DNA of 64,000 nucleotides, from the NCBI RefSeq assembly GCF_964031045.1, contig NZ_OZ034994.1:124001-188000 (forward strand), read 5' to 3'. Numbering within the stretch: the stretch's first letter is position 1; each line of letters opens with the position of its first letter. Below, piece by piece: positions 53,371 through 63,012 of this stretch. Both the position numbers and the translations under genes were made by a program. Origin of the DNA: Spiroplasma endosymbiont of Aspidapion aeneum (lineage in GTDB: Bacteria; Bacillota_I; Bacilli_A; Mycoplasmatales; Mycoplasmataceae). A model generated the notes under the pieces. That model was not told the DNA's origin. It made no database searches and saw only the letters and a list, made by a program, of their open reading frames with translations.

Positions 53371-54336
53371 TTATTGAAAATTACTATCTTTTAAAACAAC
53401 ATATCTTACCTTTTTAATATCTTCAACTTTATTACCACCTGCATATGAAATAGAAGATTGTAAATCCTGTTGCATTTCATTTATAGTTTCAAAAATTGAA
53501 CCCCTTATTTGTATAAGTTCTTTTTTACCTTCAACATATCTTTTTTCACCTTTATTGAATTCACTCGCACTACCAAAGTATTCCTTATATTTTGTTTTTC
53601 CGTCCTCAATAATACTTCCCGGTGATTCGGTATGGGCTGCGAATAAAGAACCTATCATAACCATTGTTGTTCCAAATCTAATAGCCTTTGCTATATCACC
53701 ATTAACTCTTATTCCTCCATCAGCTATTATTGGTTTTTTAGCATCCTTAGAACATCATCTTATTGCCCCCAATTGTCATCCGCCATTACCAAATCCTGTT
53801 TTAAGTTTTGTTATACAAACTTTCCCAGGACCAATACCAACTTTTGTTGCATCCGCTCCCCAATATTCTAAATCTCTTACACCATCTGGTGTTCCAACAT
53901 TTCCCGCTATTATAAAAGTCTTATCCTTAAAATTTTTACGAATATGCTCTATCATATCTTTTACGAAAATAGAATGACCATGGGCAATGTCGATAGTGAT
54001 AAACTCAGGTATTAGGTTTTGTTTTGCTAATTTATCAATCATATCATAATCTGATTTTTGCACACCAACAGATATAGACGCAATAAGTTTAAGCCCTTTC
54101 ATTTTTTTTACAAATTCAATGCTATTAAAATTAAATCTATGCATTACATAGAAAAAATTCCTTTTTGCGAGCTCAATACATAACTCCTCATTTATAACAG
54201 TTGACATATTAGATGGAACAACTGGCATCCTAAATATATAATTACCTAGCTTAACTGAAGTATCACATTCAGATCTAGATTTAACAATACACATTCTAGG
54301 AAGTAATTGTACATCATCAAAATCAAAAGCTTTCAT
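53371..54336 (-). CDS. guaC: GMP reductase
   Basis: A 321-residue TIM-barrel enzyme that turns GMP into IMP with NADPH, letting purines be redistributed. No CBS domains, which separates it from IMP dehydrogenase. Signatures: [59 protein letters not shown] with the catalytic cysteine, and the [10 protein letters not shown] phosphate loop. Start at MKAFDFDD preferred; AGGGGG is upstream. One TGA (GGWQLG) is Trp. Confidence 0.94.
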
Positions 54337-54491
54337 TTTTACCCCCTTCATTAAAATAACTACTTTTTATTATATACAAAAAATGTTTATGATATAATAA
54401 ATTTATTGTTAATGTTAAAGAGTTTAATTTATTATGTATTAATAACTAAAATATTTTAATTATAATACACTCATATTGAGAAAGGTGAAAT

Positions 54492-55346
54492 ATGAATAGC
54501 AATAAAATTTATAAAGACTGAAAATTTTGATATAAACTGATTTTGGGTATTTTACCATTTGTGATCGAATTAACATTTATGATTGGGCAGTATTATCAAT
54601 TTACAAGGCATTTCATTGTTCCAGAACAATCAAAGCCATTAACCAAAAATTATGACCAAAGAATGATAAATATTCTTCAAGGTTATAAATCCAATAATGA
54701 GCATTTTAAAATAGGATTGTATGTATTTACAAGAAATTTCTTATTTTTAACAACTCTTGGTAATGCCGCTATGGGGATATTTTATTTAAATTCGGCATTT
54801 AATCATAAGAATGAGGGAAGGGGAAAAATTGATAATGCAAATGTTGCATATGTTGTAATGTTTATCCCTACGTTTGTTGTTATTTTCTTCAATATATCAA
54901 AAGTTTTTCCGAGTGAACATTTATATTGGTACACTGTATTATCATGATTTTTTGAACATTTTTTTATGGCAACAATGAGTACAGTTTATATTATTTTCTT
55001 TTATAACAAGGAGAATTTTATAAAAACAAATAAGCAAAAAAAAGCTGTTATTATATCTTGCTATGGACTACTTTATGGATACTTCATTTTTTGAATAATT
55101 GTTGGTTCTATAATATATGCATTCCATCCAAATTTTACAATTTTTGGGTTTATGTCACCTTCGGGATTCTTTCCATACCAATTTTTAGATCTTGTGAGCG
55201 GTGATAAAGGTGCCGCCGCAGATATTGGAATTAAAGGTACAATTTATTTACAATTGTTTATTACTGTTACTGTTGTTGGAGTGGTAATGTATGGAATGGA
55301 CCATTTATATAGATATGCAATTAAAAAGGTCACAAAATCATTTTAG
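54492..55346 (+). CDS. Pr6Pr-like multi-span membrane protein (copy 1)
   Basis: A 284-residue protein with six to seven hydrophobic spans. After an amphipathic start (NKIYKDWKFWYKL) come spans separated by short loops; FFEHFFMATMSTVYIIFFY and SPSGFFPYQFLDLVSG resemble the HYxxP-like and YPYxFLDV features of the Pr6Pr/FAR-17a/AIG1-like group. That assignment is tentative. It is 36-40% similar by eye to the next gene, identical in length, and has the same terminal motif, so the two are tandem duplicates. TGA codons are Trp. Substrate unknown; some eukaryotic members hydrolyse lipids. Confidence 0.8.
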
Positions 55347-55438
55347 AATTTTGTTTTAGTTGCTTTAAAAATTAGTCGGTTAGTTTGATAAATATTATAT
55401 TGCTTTAAAAATAAAATGTTAGAGTTGTTGAGGAAAAA

Positions 55439-56293
55439 ATGAAAAGCTGTGAATTATTAAGCAATTGAAAATTTTGATACAAATTAATTTTAGGTGTTGC
55501 TCCATTATTATCTATATCTTTGTTTATAACAGGACAGTACTTAGATTTTAAAAATGGTCTTATTTTGCCAACTCTTTCTAAGGAAAAGCTTAATGAAAAA
55601 TTTGATTCTAATTTATTAATATTATTAACAAATTATGTTTCAAATCACGAAAATGGTAAGCTGTTTTTATATGTTTTTTTCAGGAATATTTTATTAATAA
55701 CAACGATTGTTAATATATTTGTTAGTTTATTTTTGATTAACTCTGCTATCAATCAAAAAAATGAAGGAAATGGTAAATTAGATAATGCAAATATTGCATA
55801 TGTAATTATGTTTCTTTCCATATTTGTGGTTATTTTTTATAATTTATCAAGAATATTTGATTACAGTTCTAATTCTTTAAAATGATATACCATAATATCT
55901 TGAATAATTGAACATTCTGTTGTCAGCATTTTGTTTATGATATATTTTATACTTTTCTATAATAAACAAGACTTTGAGGTTGATAATACAAAAAAATGAA
56001 TAAATAAAAGTTTATGATTTGGATTTGTAATGTTTTATATGTTCATCTCTGTTATAATTGGAATTATCCTTAATTCCTCAGGTGCTAAATTCCATATTTA
56101 TGGAACAATGTCCCCTTCTGGTTATTTCCCGTATAGCTTTTTAGATGTTGTTAGTGGACAAAAAAGCTTGTCTATTACTTTAAATTTTAATGGAGCAGTA
56201 TGAGTTCAGTTATTTATGATATTAATATTTATATCCTTAATTTTAGTTCTTGTGGATTATTTATTTCATTTCATTTTATCAAAAACATTATAA
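55439..56293 (+). CDS. Pr6Pr-like multi-span membrane protein (copy 2)
   Basis: A 284-residue paralogue of the upstream gene, exactly the same length. It repeats the landmarks NWKFWYKLILG, NSAINQKNEGNGKLDNANIAYVIMF and SPSGYFPYSFLDVVSGQK. Same predicted topology. Start ATG after GAGGAAAAA. The strong conservation of the loop NEGxGKxDNAN in both copies suggests this part is functional. A gap of about 90 bases separates them. Confidence 0.8.
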
Positions 56294-56324
56294 AATATTT
56301 AAAAATCAAAATTCTAAAAATTGT

Positions 56325-56354
56325 TTGTTATGGTAGCGACTATTGTAGTATAAT
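56325..56354 (+). promoter_or_regulatory. Probable promoter of the rpiR-type regulator
   Basis: TTGTTA at 56325-56330 and TATAAT at 56349-56354 with an 18-base spacer, about 27 bases before the regulator ATG. A second TATAAT overlaps at 56354-56359. Confidence 0.5.
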
Positions 56355-56380
56355 ATAATGAATGATTAAAAGGTGAGAAT

Positions 56381-57172
56381 ATGTCTAAAAGTATATTTAG
56401 AGAATTAGATTGATATAGTAGACAAAATATAAATTTAACATTTCAAAAAATAGCAACCGAGATAAAAAAAATAAAAAAAGGTGATAAACTTCCATCTATA
56501 TCACAATTATCTGCCAAGGCGTTTGCAGCGCCCGCATCAATTAATAGATTTTGTAATCAACTAGGATACAATGGTTATAAAGAGTTAATAAATAGGGTAA
56601 AAATAGAATTAGAATTGGGAGAAAATATATCTGATCTTTCTTTAAAGAAAACCGATGATTATTCATCAGAGTACATATTTAATACTTCTTTTGAAAATAT
56701 TGTGAAGGATATAAGAAAGATTAACCAACTTTTCTATAATAAATTAGTAAAAACATCAAGACAGTTAGTTAAATATAAAAAAATATACATTATATCTTCT
56801 GAGCCGCTTACAATGTATTTCTACACATATCTTGTTCAAATGGGTATTAATGCATTTGTTATAAAAACACAAAAAGCATTTGATTGAATGGTAGAAAATG
56901 AGATAGTTGATAGTAATGCTTATTGTATGTTTTTTGCAATTGGAAATGACTCTTTATGAATAGAAAAGTGCATTCAAAAAGTGAACAACTTTTTAATCAA
57001 CTATATAATATTTTTAAATAAAAAATTTATTGATATTACAGATATTGATAAAATGATTTTTTTAGAGTCAACTAATGAAGGTAAATATTATTTTCAAGAA
57101 GAACTTTTACTTCTTCATTATATTTTAAATCAGATACTAAAACTCCTATTATCTAGATTAAGGATAAAATAA
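56381..57172 (+). CDS. MurR/RpiR-family transcriptional regulator
   Basis: A 263-residue regulator. N-terminal helix-turn-helix (about 15-75): the segment PSISQLSAKAFAAPASINRFCNQLGYNGYKEL is the RpiR pattern. The C-terminal SIS-like half is short and degenerate (KIYIISSEPLTMYFYTYLVQMG ... AIGNDSLWIEKC). Such proteins sense phosphorylated sugars or acids and repress neighbouring uptake and catabolism genes. It lies directly before the hexuronate operon and likely controls it, perhaps via the operator at 57260-57288. TGA codons are Trp. Followed by a terminator. Confidence 0.9.
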
Positions 57173-57199
57173 AATTTCCATAATATGGAAATTTTTTTA
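57173..57199 (+). terminator. Terminator after the RpiR-type gene
   Basis: AAATTTCCATA pairs with TATGGAAATTT followed by T run, starting right after the stop. The regulator therefore has its own transcript. Confidence 0.8.
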
Positions 57200-57239
57200 T
57201 ATTTATTTTATAAATGTATTATTAAGTAAATTGGAGTAT

Positions 57240-57245
57240 TATAAT
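57240..57245 (+). promoter_or_regulatory. -10 box of the uronate operon
   Basis: TATAAT about 90 bases before the ulaA-like ATG, downstream of the regulator terminator. No obvious -35 partner. The operator-like inverted repeat at 57260-57288 begins 15 bases after it. Confidence 0.4.
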
Positions 57246-57259
57246 GTTGTAATTTAATT

Positions 57260-57288
57260 AATAGGTATTATTTGATGAAATATCTATT
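57260..57288. promoter_or_regulatory. Operator-like inverted repeat before the uronate operon
   Basis: AATAGGTATT and AATATCTATT are inverted copies with one mismatch, spaced by nine bases, placed between the TATAAT at 57240 and the first operon gene. A regulator bound there would block transcription start or early elongation. The RpiR-type protein encoded just upstream is the natural candidate. Confidence 0.5.
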
Positions 57289-57330
57289 AAACAAATTATT
57301 TAAAAAAATAAGTGAAAGAAGGTTATATTT

Positions 57331-58965
57331 ATGCTATTTAATTTATTAGCAAATAACTATGGAACTATTGGCGATGGAGTTCTAGGACTTTTAAAAGGTT
57401 TTTTTGGTTACCCTGCAATTCTTGTTGGTTTATTCGCAATGGTTGGTTCTATAGTCCAAAAGCGAAAAGGTGGAGAAATTTTAATCTCCACTCTTAAAAC
57501 GGTTATTGGATTTCTTATAATATCTGGTGGAGCAAGTGTACTTTCAACTACTCTTGGTAATTTAACCAATGTAATCAAAAATGGTTTTGGAATAGGACAA
57601 AAAGGCTCTTCTATGGAATTTATTATTCCATCAAATGAGGCTGCAATGGCCTGAATGCAAAAAACTGTACCCGATCTATTCACAACAGCATCATTAATAA
57701 TGATACTTGGAATGGTGGGAAACATTATATTAGCTAAATTTTCAAACTTAAAATTCATTTACTTAACTGGGCATGTAATATTCTATACCTCTCTTGTACT
57801 TTCACTATCGATGTACATGGCTGGGCTTAGACCATTGGAAAATACACAAGATACTGCAATATGCTTATTATCAGGAATGTGTTTTCTTGGACTATATATG
57901 GTTATTTCACCAGCCTTATCTGCTAAATATGCAGCCCAAATTATAGGGAATGACAAGTTAGCTCTTGGGCATACAGGAGGTTTTGGATGTGCTCTTTCAG
58001 GTATCATGGGAGAAGGTATTTTAAAAGCATCTAAAAAATCAGAAATTACAAGTACTGAGAATATTAAAATACCAAAAAAACTTAAAATTTTAGCAGATAA
58101 TACTGTGGCATTATCTGTTACTATGCTAATAATTTATATGACAATTATGATGCTTGGTCTTGGTTTAAAAGGTCTAGATGCATTTGTTGTTGATGGAAAA
58201 TCAATGTTAGGTAGTGATAAAATTTCAAATTCATCAGGTGGAGCGATAGCCTTTGCATTTGTTCAATCTCTAACGTTTGTTTCTGGAATTATGATATGTA
58301 TCTTTGGGGTAAAAATGTTTTTGGAGGAACTTATCCCGTCCTTTAGTGGTATAGCTACAAAGCTAATTAGAGGTTCAAGAGCAGCTGTTGAAGTTCAAGC
58401 TTTTTGGCCATATGCTCAAGATGGAGTTGTTATTGGTTTCTTATCATCATTTATAGGAGGATTACTTGCATTTGGAGTCATGTTAGGTACACACTTTAGT
58501 GTAAATCCTGAACTTAAAAAATACTTTCCGGTTGTTATTCCAGAGTTATTTCCACATTTATTTATTGGTGGAACTGGTGCTGTATTTGGTAATATTAAAG
58601 GTGGTTATATTGGTGCAATTGTTGGTCCATTTATTATTGGATTTATATGAGCATTTTTCCCAGTTATTTACTGTGATTTAGGATGCATACCCGCAGCCGT
58701 CAATAATATTAATGGACAACAATTAAATGGAACTTGTTTTGCAGAAGTAGATCACATTATTGGCATAATACCATATCTGGGAGTAAAATATTTGACTGGC
58801 TGAGGATTTACCGGATTGGCTTTTGGAATGTTTTGTTCTCCAATAGTTATTAGTCAAATTAAAAACGCTACAAAAAGAAATAAAAAATCAAAAGTAACAT
58901 TAAATGATATCAAAAATCAGCAGTTAGAAGAAGAAAAAATAAAAGATGTAGAAAGTGTAAATTAA
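57331..58965 (+). CDS. PTS EIIC-type transporter of the ascorbate (UlaA/SgaT) family
   Basis: A 544-residue membrane transporter with about eleven hydrophobic spans. Family segments: GYPAILVGLFAMVGSIVQ, AGLRPLENTQ, ALGHTGGFG, EVQAFWPYAQDGVVIGF and GGTGAVFGN, which align with UlaA. UlaA takes up L-ascorbate with phosphorylation when EIIA and EIIB partners exist; here none is in the window. First gene of the uronate operon, it likely imports a hexuronate or related acid. C-terminal charged tail of about 35 residues. TGA codons are Trp. Confidence 0.88.
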
Positions 58966-58986
58966 TTTACATAATGAGGCACTTTA

Positions 58987-59661
58987 ATGAAGTGAAGTAT
59001 TATAGCAATTATTCTTGCTGTAGGGCTAGTGGTTGTTATTATTTATTACATAACCTTTAATCTTAGACCAACGGTTGTTAAGAAAAAGGCAAAGTTAGAC
59101 GGTATTTTATTATCTATAGATAAAAAAGAAAGTAGCTGAATTTTATTTTCGAATACTCATTTAGAATATAAAAAAGATAAATGAATACTATTTGATAATA
59201 TGATAATGACTGACTCTTGCCTATATCTTATAAATTATTTGGCTAATGTTGGAAGTATTGTTGAGACTGATTGAAAGAAAGAAAAATGAGAGTTAAAAAA
59301 TAAGGGAGATAGTAAATTTATTAAAAACCCTATTTTAGTATATAAAGATCAAATAAAAAAATTTTTGAGAATTTTGGATTTTAAATTTGAAACACAAATA
59401 ATATTAGTTGTTGATAATGAAAGTTTTATAAATACTGATGAAGATGTCTTTATTATAAAAGAGTTTGATTTAGATAAATTACATGATAAAATTAAAAATT
59501 TTGAAATTACAAAATCATTTGAAACACCTATAAGTCAAGAGGATAAGAGAAAATTCCTTATTAAAATACAAAATTATGTTTATGATATAAATAAAAAAAA
59601 TATATTAAAAGGAAATGAGGAATATTTACCAAATAATAAGAAAAAAGGATTTAGAAAGTAG
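58987..59661 (+). CDS. NERD-like membrane-anchored protein
   Basis: A 224-residue protein with one N-terminal span (about 3-24, signal anchor) and a soluble domain resembling NERD (nuclease-related domain): WILFDNMIMTDSCLYLINY, then ETDWKKEKWEL, KFIKNPILVYKDQIKKFL and a TQIILVVDNESFI strand. In true NERD proteins the catalytic D and ExK sit in this region; here the ExK position reads INY, so nuclease activity is doubtful. Start ATG with GAGG upstream about 12 bases. It sits between transporter and catabolic genes and may be co-transcribed. Function unknown. Several TGA Trp codons. Confidence 0.6.
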
Positions 59662-59667
59662 AGAAAT

Positions 59668-60507
59668 ATGGAAAACAACAAAATATGTGAAAAAGTAATT
59701 GTAATAACTGGTGCCGGGGGAATTATATGTGGTGGATTTGCTAGAGAATGCGCTAAAAATAATTTTAAAATAGCATTATTGGATATTGACATAAAATTTA
59801 TCACGATTCTTAAAGATGAATTACTAAAAATTAACAAAAATGTAATTGCTATTGAGTGCAATGTTTTAAAAAAAGACTCAATAATAAAAGCGTGTGAACA
59901 AGTGATAAAAGAATTTAGCAGAATTGATATTTTAATAAATGGCGCTGGTGGTAATAACCCCAAGGCTACAACAACAAACGAGAGATACTCTGAGAATGAT
60001 GTTAAAAACAATGATGTAGTTAGTTTCTTTGATATCGATCCGGATGGGTTCAAATTTGTTTTTGATTTAAATTTAATTGGAACTTTCTTACCAACACAAG
60101 TATTTGCAAAGCACTTGTTACACAAAGGTGCATCAATAATAAATATTTCATCAGCATCAGCTCCTCATTCTATATCAAAAGTGCCAGCCTATTCAGCTGC
60201 TAAAGCTGCAATTGAAAATCTAACACAATGATTAGCATATCATTTTGCCAATACTGGTCTTCGTGTTAACGCTATTGCTCCAGGTTTCTTTTTAACTAAA
60301 CAAAATGAAAAATTATTAATAAACCCAGATGGTTCTTATACAAATAGAACAAAAAAAGTTTTAGCCCACACTCCTATGAATCGCCTTGGAAATGTTAATG
60401 AATTATTTGGAACCCTTCTTTATTTAATTAATGAAGAAATTAGCGGATTTGTAACTGGAACCACTATAACTGTCGATGGTGGATTTGGTTCATTTTCAGG
60501 AGTTTAA
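59668..60507 (+). CDS. uxuB: Short-chain dehydrogenase, D-mannonate oxidoreductase type
   Basis: A 279-residue SDR. NAD-binding ITGAGGIICGGFA, NGAGGNNPKAT, catalytic Ser in ISSASA and YSAAK (Tyr-Lys), closing with the GFVTGTTITVDGGF stretch. The GGNNPKATT and SFFDIDPDGFKFVFDLNLIGT segments match the Firmicutes YjmF/UxuB group that reduces fructuronate to mannonate. Its place directly before uxuA (two bases) supports this. The gene name is from family and context, not proof of substrate. One TGA (TQWLAYH) is Trp. Confidence 0.82.
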
Positions 60508-60508
60508 A

Positions 60509-61570
60509 ATGAAACTTTCATTTAGATGATATGGACCAAATAAAGATCCAATTTCTTTAAAATACATCAGCCAAATTCCAAATATTTCATCAATAGTAAC
60601 ACAGTGTTATGAATACAAACCTGGTGAAATATGAGAACAACAAAATATAAAATTACTAAAAAGCCTTGTTGAGAAAGATAAATTAAAAATGGAGGTTATT
60701 GAATCTGTTCCAGTTCATGAAGATATTAAGTTAGGGAGGCCAACAAGAGACAAATTAATCGCAAACTATTGTAAAACGCTTGAAAATCTTGCAAAAGAAG
60801 GGATAAATGTTGTGTGTTATAATTTTATGCCAGCATTTGACTGAGTTAGAACGAATTTATATAAACAAATGGAAGATGGCTCATTTTGTGAGTCATATGA
60901 CCAAAAAGATATAGATAAGCTGGATGCAGCTTCTGCTATTAAAAAGTTCAAAAAACTTCCAGCTTGGACTCTGAGCTTTCCAGATGAGGAAACAGAAGAA
61001 ATTATTACTTTATATCAAAAAATGAGTAATGATGAATTGTGAGAAAATATTTCATACTTTATAAATTCGATTATGCCAACTTGTGATAAATTTAAAATAA
61101 AAATGGCAATTCACCCAGACGATCCAGCTTGGCCCATATTTAATATTCCAAGATTGATAACTTGCGAAAAAAATATTGAGAGATTTTTAAAAATAAATGA
61201 TTCGCCTAATCATGGATTAACATTATGTGTCGGTTCACTTGCCACCAATTTAGAAAACAATTTACCAAAAATTGTTAATAAGTTCGTTAAAAAAATATTT
61301 TTTACCCACATTAGAAATATTGAATATACTTCTAAAACTGAGTTTCAAGAAATAGCCCACGCAAGTAAAAAGGGTGTTCTGGATTTGGTGGAGATATTAA
61401 GAGTTTATCGAGAAAATAATTATCAAGGATATATTAGACCGGACCACGGAAGAATGATATGGGGTGAAGAAAAACTACCTCACACACCAGGTTATGGTTT
61501 GTATGATCGCGCGTTAGGGCTTAGCTATATCAATGGTGTTTGAGACGGTCTAGGTATAAATAAAAAGTAA
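60509..61570 (+). CDS. uxuA: Mannonate dehydratase
   Basis: A 353-residue TIM-barrel enzyme that dehydrates D-mannonate to 2-keto-3-deoxygluconate. Visible: [28 protein letters not shown], the metal-ligand region [30 protein letters not shown] and [12 protein letters not shown], all typical of UxuA. TGA Trp codons: FRWYG, IWEQQ, FDWVRT, LWENI, VWDGLG. Starts two bases after the previous stop. Length is normal. Confidence 0.95.
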
Positions 61571-61580
61571 GGTGATTAAG

Positions 61581-62993
61581 ATGAAAAAAATCAATGAAAT
61601 ATATAAAAAAACTTCAAATTATAAAACAAAAATAATTCAATTTGGCGAAGGAAATTTTCTTAGAGCATTTATCGATTGACAGATTCAACAATTAAATAAA
61701 GCAACAAATTTCAATGGTGGTGTAGTAATAGTCCAGCCTATAAAGGACGGTATGTGTGAAAAATTATTAGAGCAAAAAAATCTATACACAGTTGTACTTG
61801 AGGGTATTGTTAATGATAAAAAATTTGAATCTTCAGAAATTATAGATTGTATTAATGGGGTGATCAACCCTTATAAGGATTATGAAGAATATTTATCATT
61901 AGCTGATAATAATGAAATAAAATTTATTTTTTCAAACACAACAGAAGCTGGAATCATTTTTGATAAGAAAGATGTTTTTAATAATAAACCACACACAACA
62001 TATCCGGGAAAATTAACGGCTCTTTTATACCGTAGATACAAAAACAAAATGAATGGATTTTATATAATGCCGTGTGAGCTAAATGATAATAATGGTGAAC
62101 TTCTTAAGAATGTCATAATACAAGTTGCAAATAACTGAAAACTTGAAAGCGATTTTTTAGAATGAATTACAAATAAAAATGCATTTTATTCTACTTTAGT
62201 TGATAGAATAGTTCCCGGCTTTCCAAAAGATGATATCCAAAAAATATGAGAGAAAAACGGATATGAAGATTCAATGCTTGTAAAAGCAGAACCCTTTTTG
62301 TTATTTGTTCTCGAGGGAGACAAAAAGATCGAAAATGAACTTTCTTTTTCTAAAGCGAAATTGAATGTTAAGGTTACCAATAATGGTAAAGTATGGCACG
62401 ATTTAAAAGTTAAAATTTTAAATGGTCCACATACAACGATGGCACTAGTCTGCAGATTATTAGAGACACAATTAGTTTCTGATGTTATGAATAATGATAA
62501 ACAATATAAATTTATTAGAGATGAACTTTATGATGAAATTGCAAAAACAATTGACTTACCTATGGATGAGATATTGAATTATGCAAGAACAATCGAAGAT
62601 AGATTTCGAAACCCATTTGTAAAACATAAATTAGACGCAATTTCTCTCAATAGTGTGGCAAAATATAAGGTTAGACTCCTTCCTTCCTTATTAAAATTTT
62701 ATGAAAAAGAAAAAAAATTACCTAAAAGAATATGTATTGCACTAGCCTCATTGCTTGCTATATATGGTAAATTTGGACCATCAACAGTTAAAGCTGTAGA
62801 AAGTGACAAAAACATAATTATGGATTTTGAAAATGAATCTAAGTCAACTAATTATGTAAAAAATATTTTATCAAAAAAAATATATTGAGGCATAGATCTT
62901 AATGAGATTCCAGGACTCACAAATTATATCAATGAAATATTAGATGAAATAAAAAATGGCAGCATATCAAATATTATTGAAAGTGTAGGTTAA
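61581..62993 (+). CDS. uxaB: Tagaturonate reductase (altronate oxidoreductase)
   Basis: A 470-residue member of the mannitol dehydrogenase family. It reduces D-tagaturonate to D-altronate with NADH. N-terminal Rossmann: IIQFGEGNFLRAFIDW and VVIVQPIKDG; the catalytic Lys region IMPCELNDNNGELLK; substrate part KILNGPHTTMALV. This is the UxaB, not UxuB, pattern. Preceded by AAGGTGATTAAG. TGA codons are Trp (IDWQ, NNWKL, LEWIT, IWEKN, YWGIDL). Confidence 0.93.
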
Positions 62994-63012
62994 TAGAAAC
63001 AAATGGTGTGAT

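Noticed and set aside
59580-60125. Minus-strand 181-codon open frame
   Set aside because: A shadow of the SDR gene, with no ribosome-binding site or similarity.
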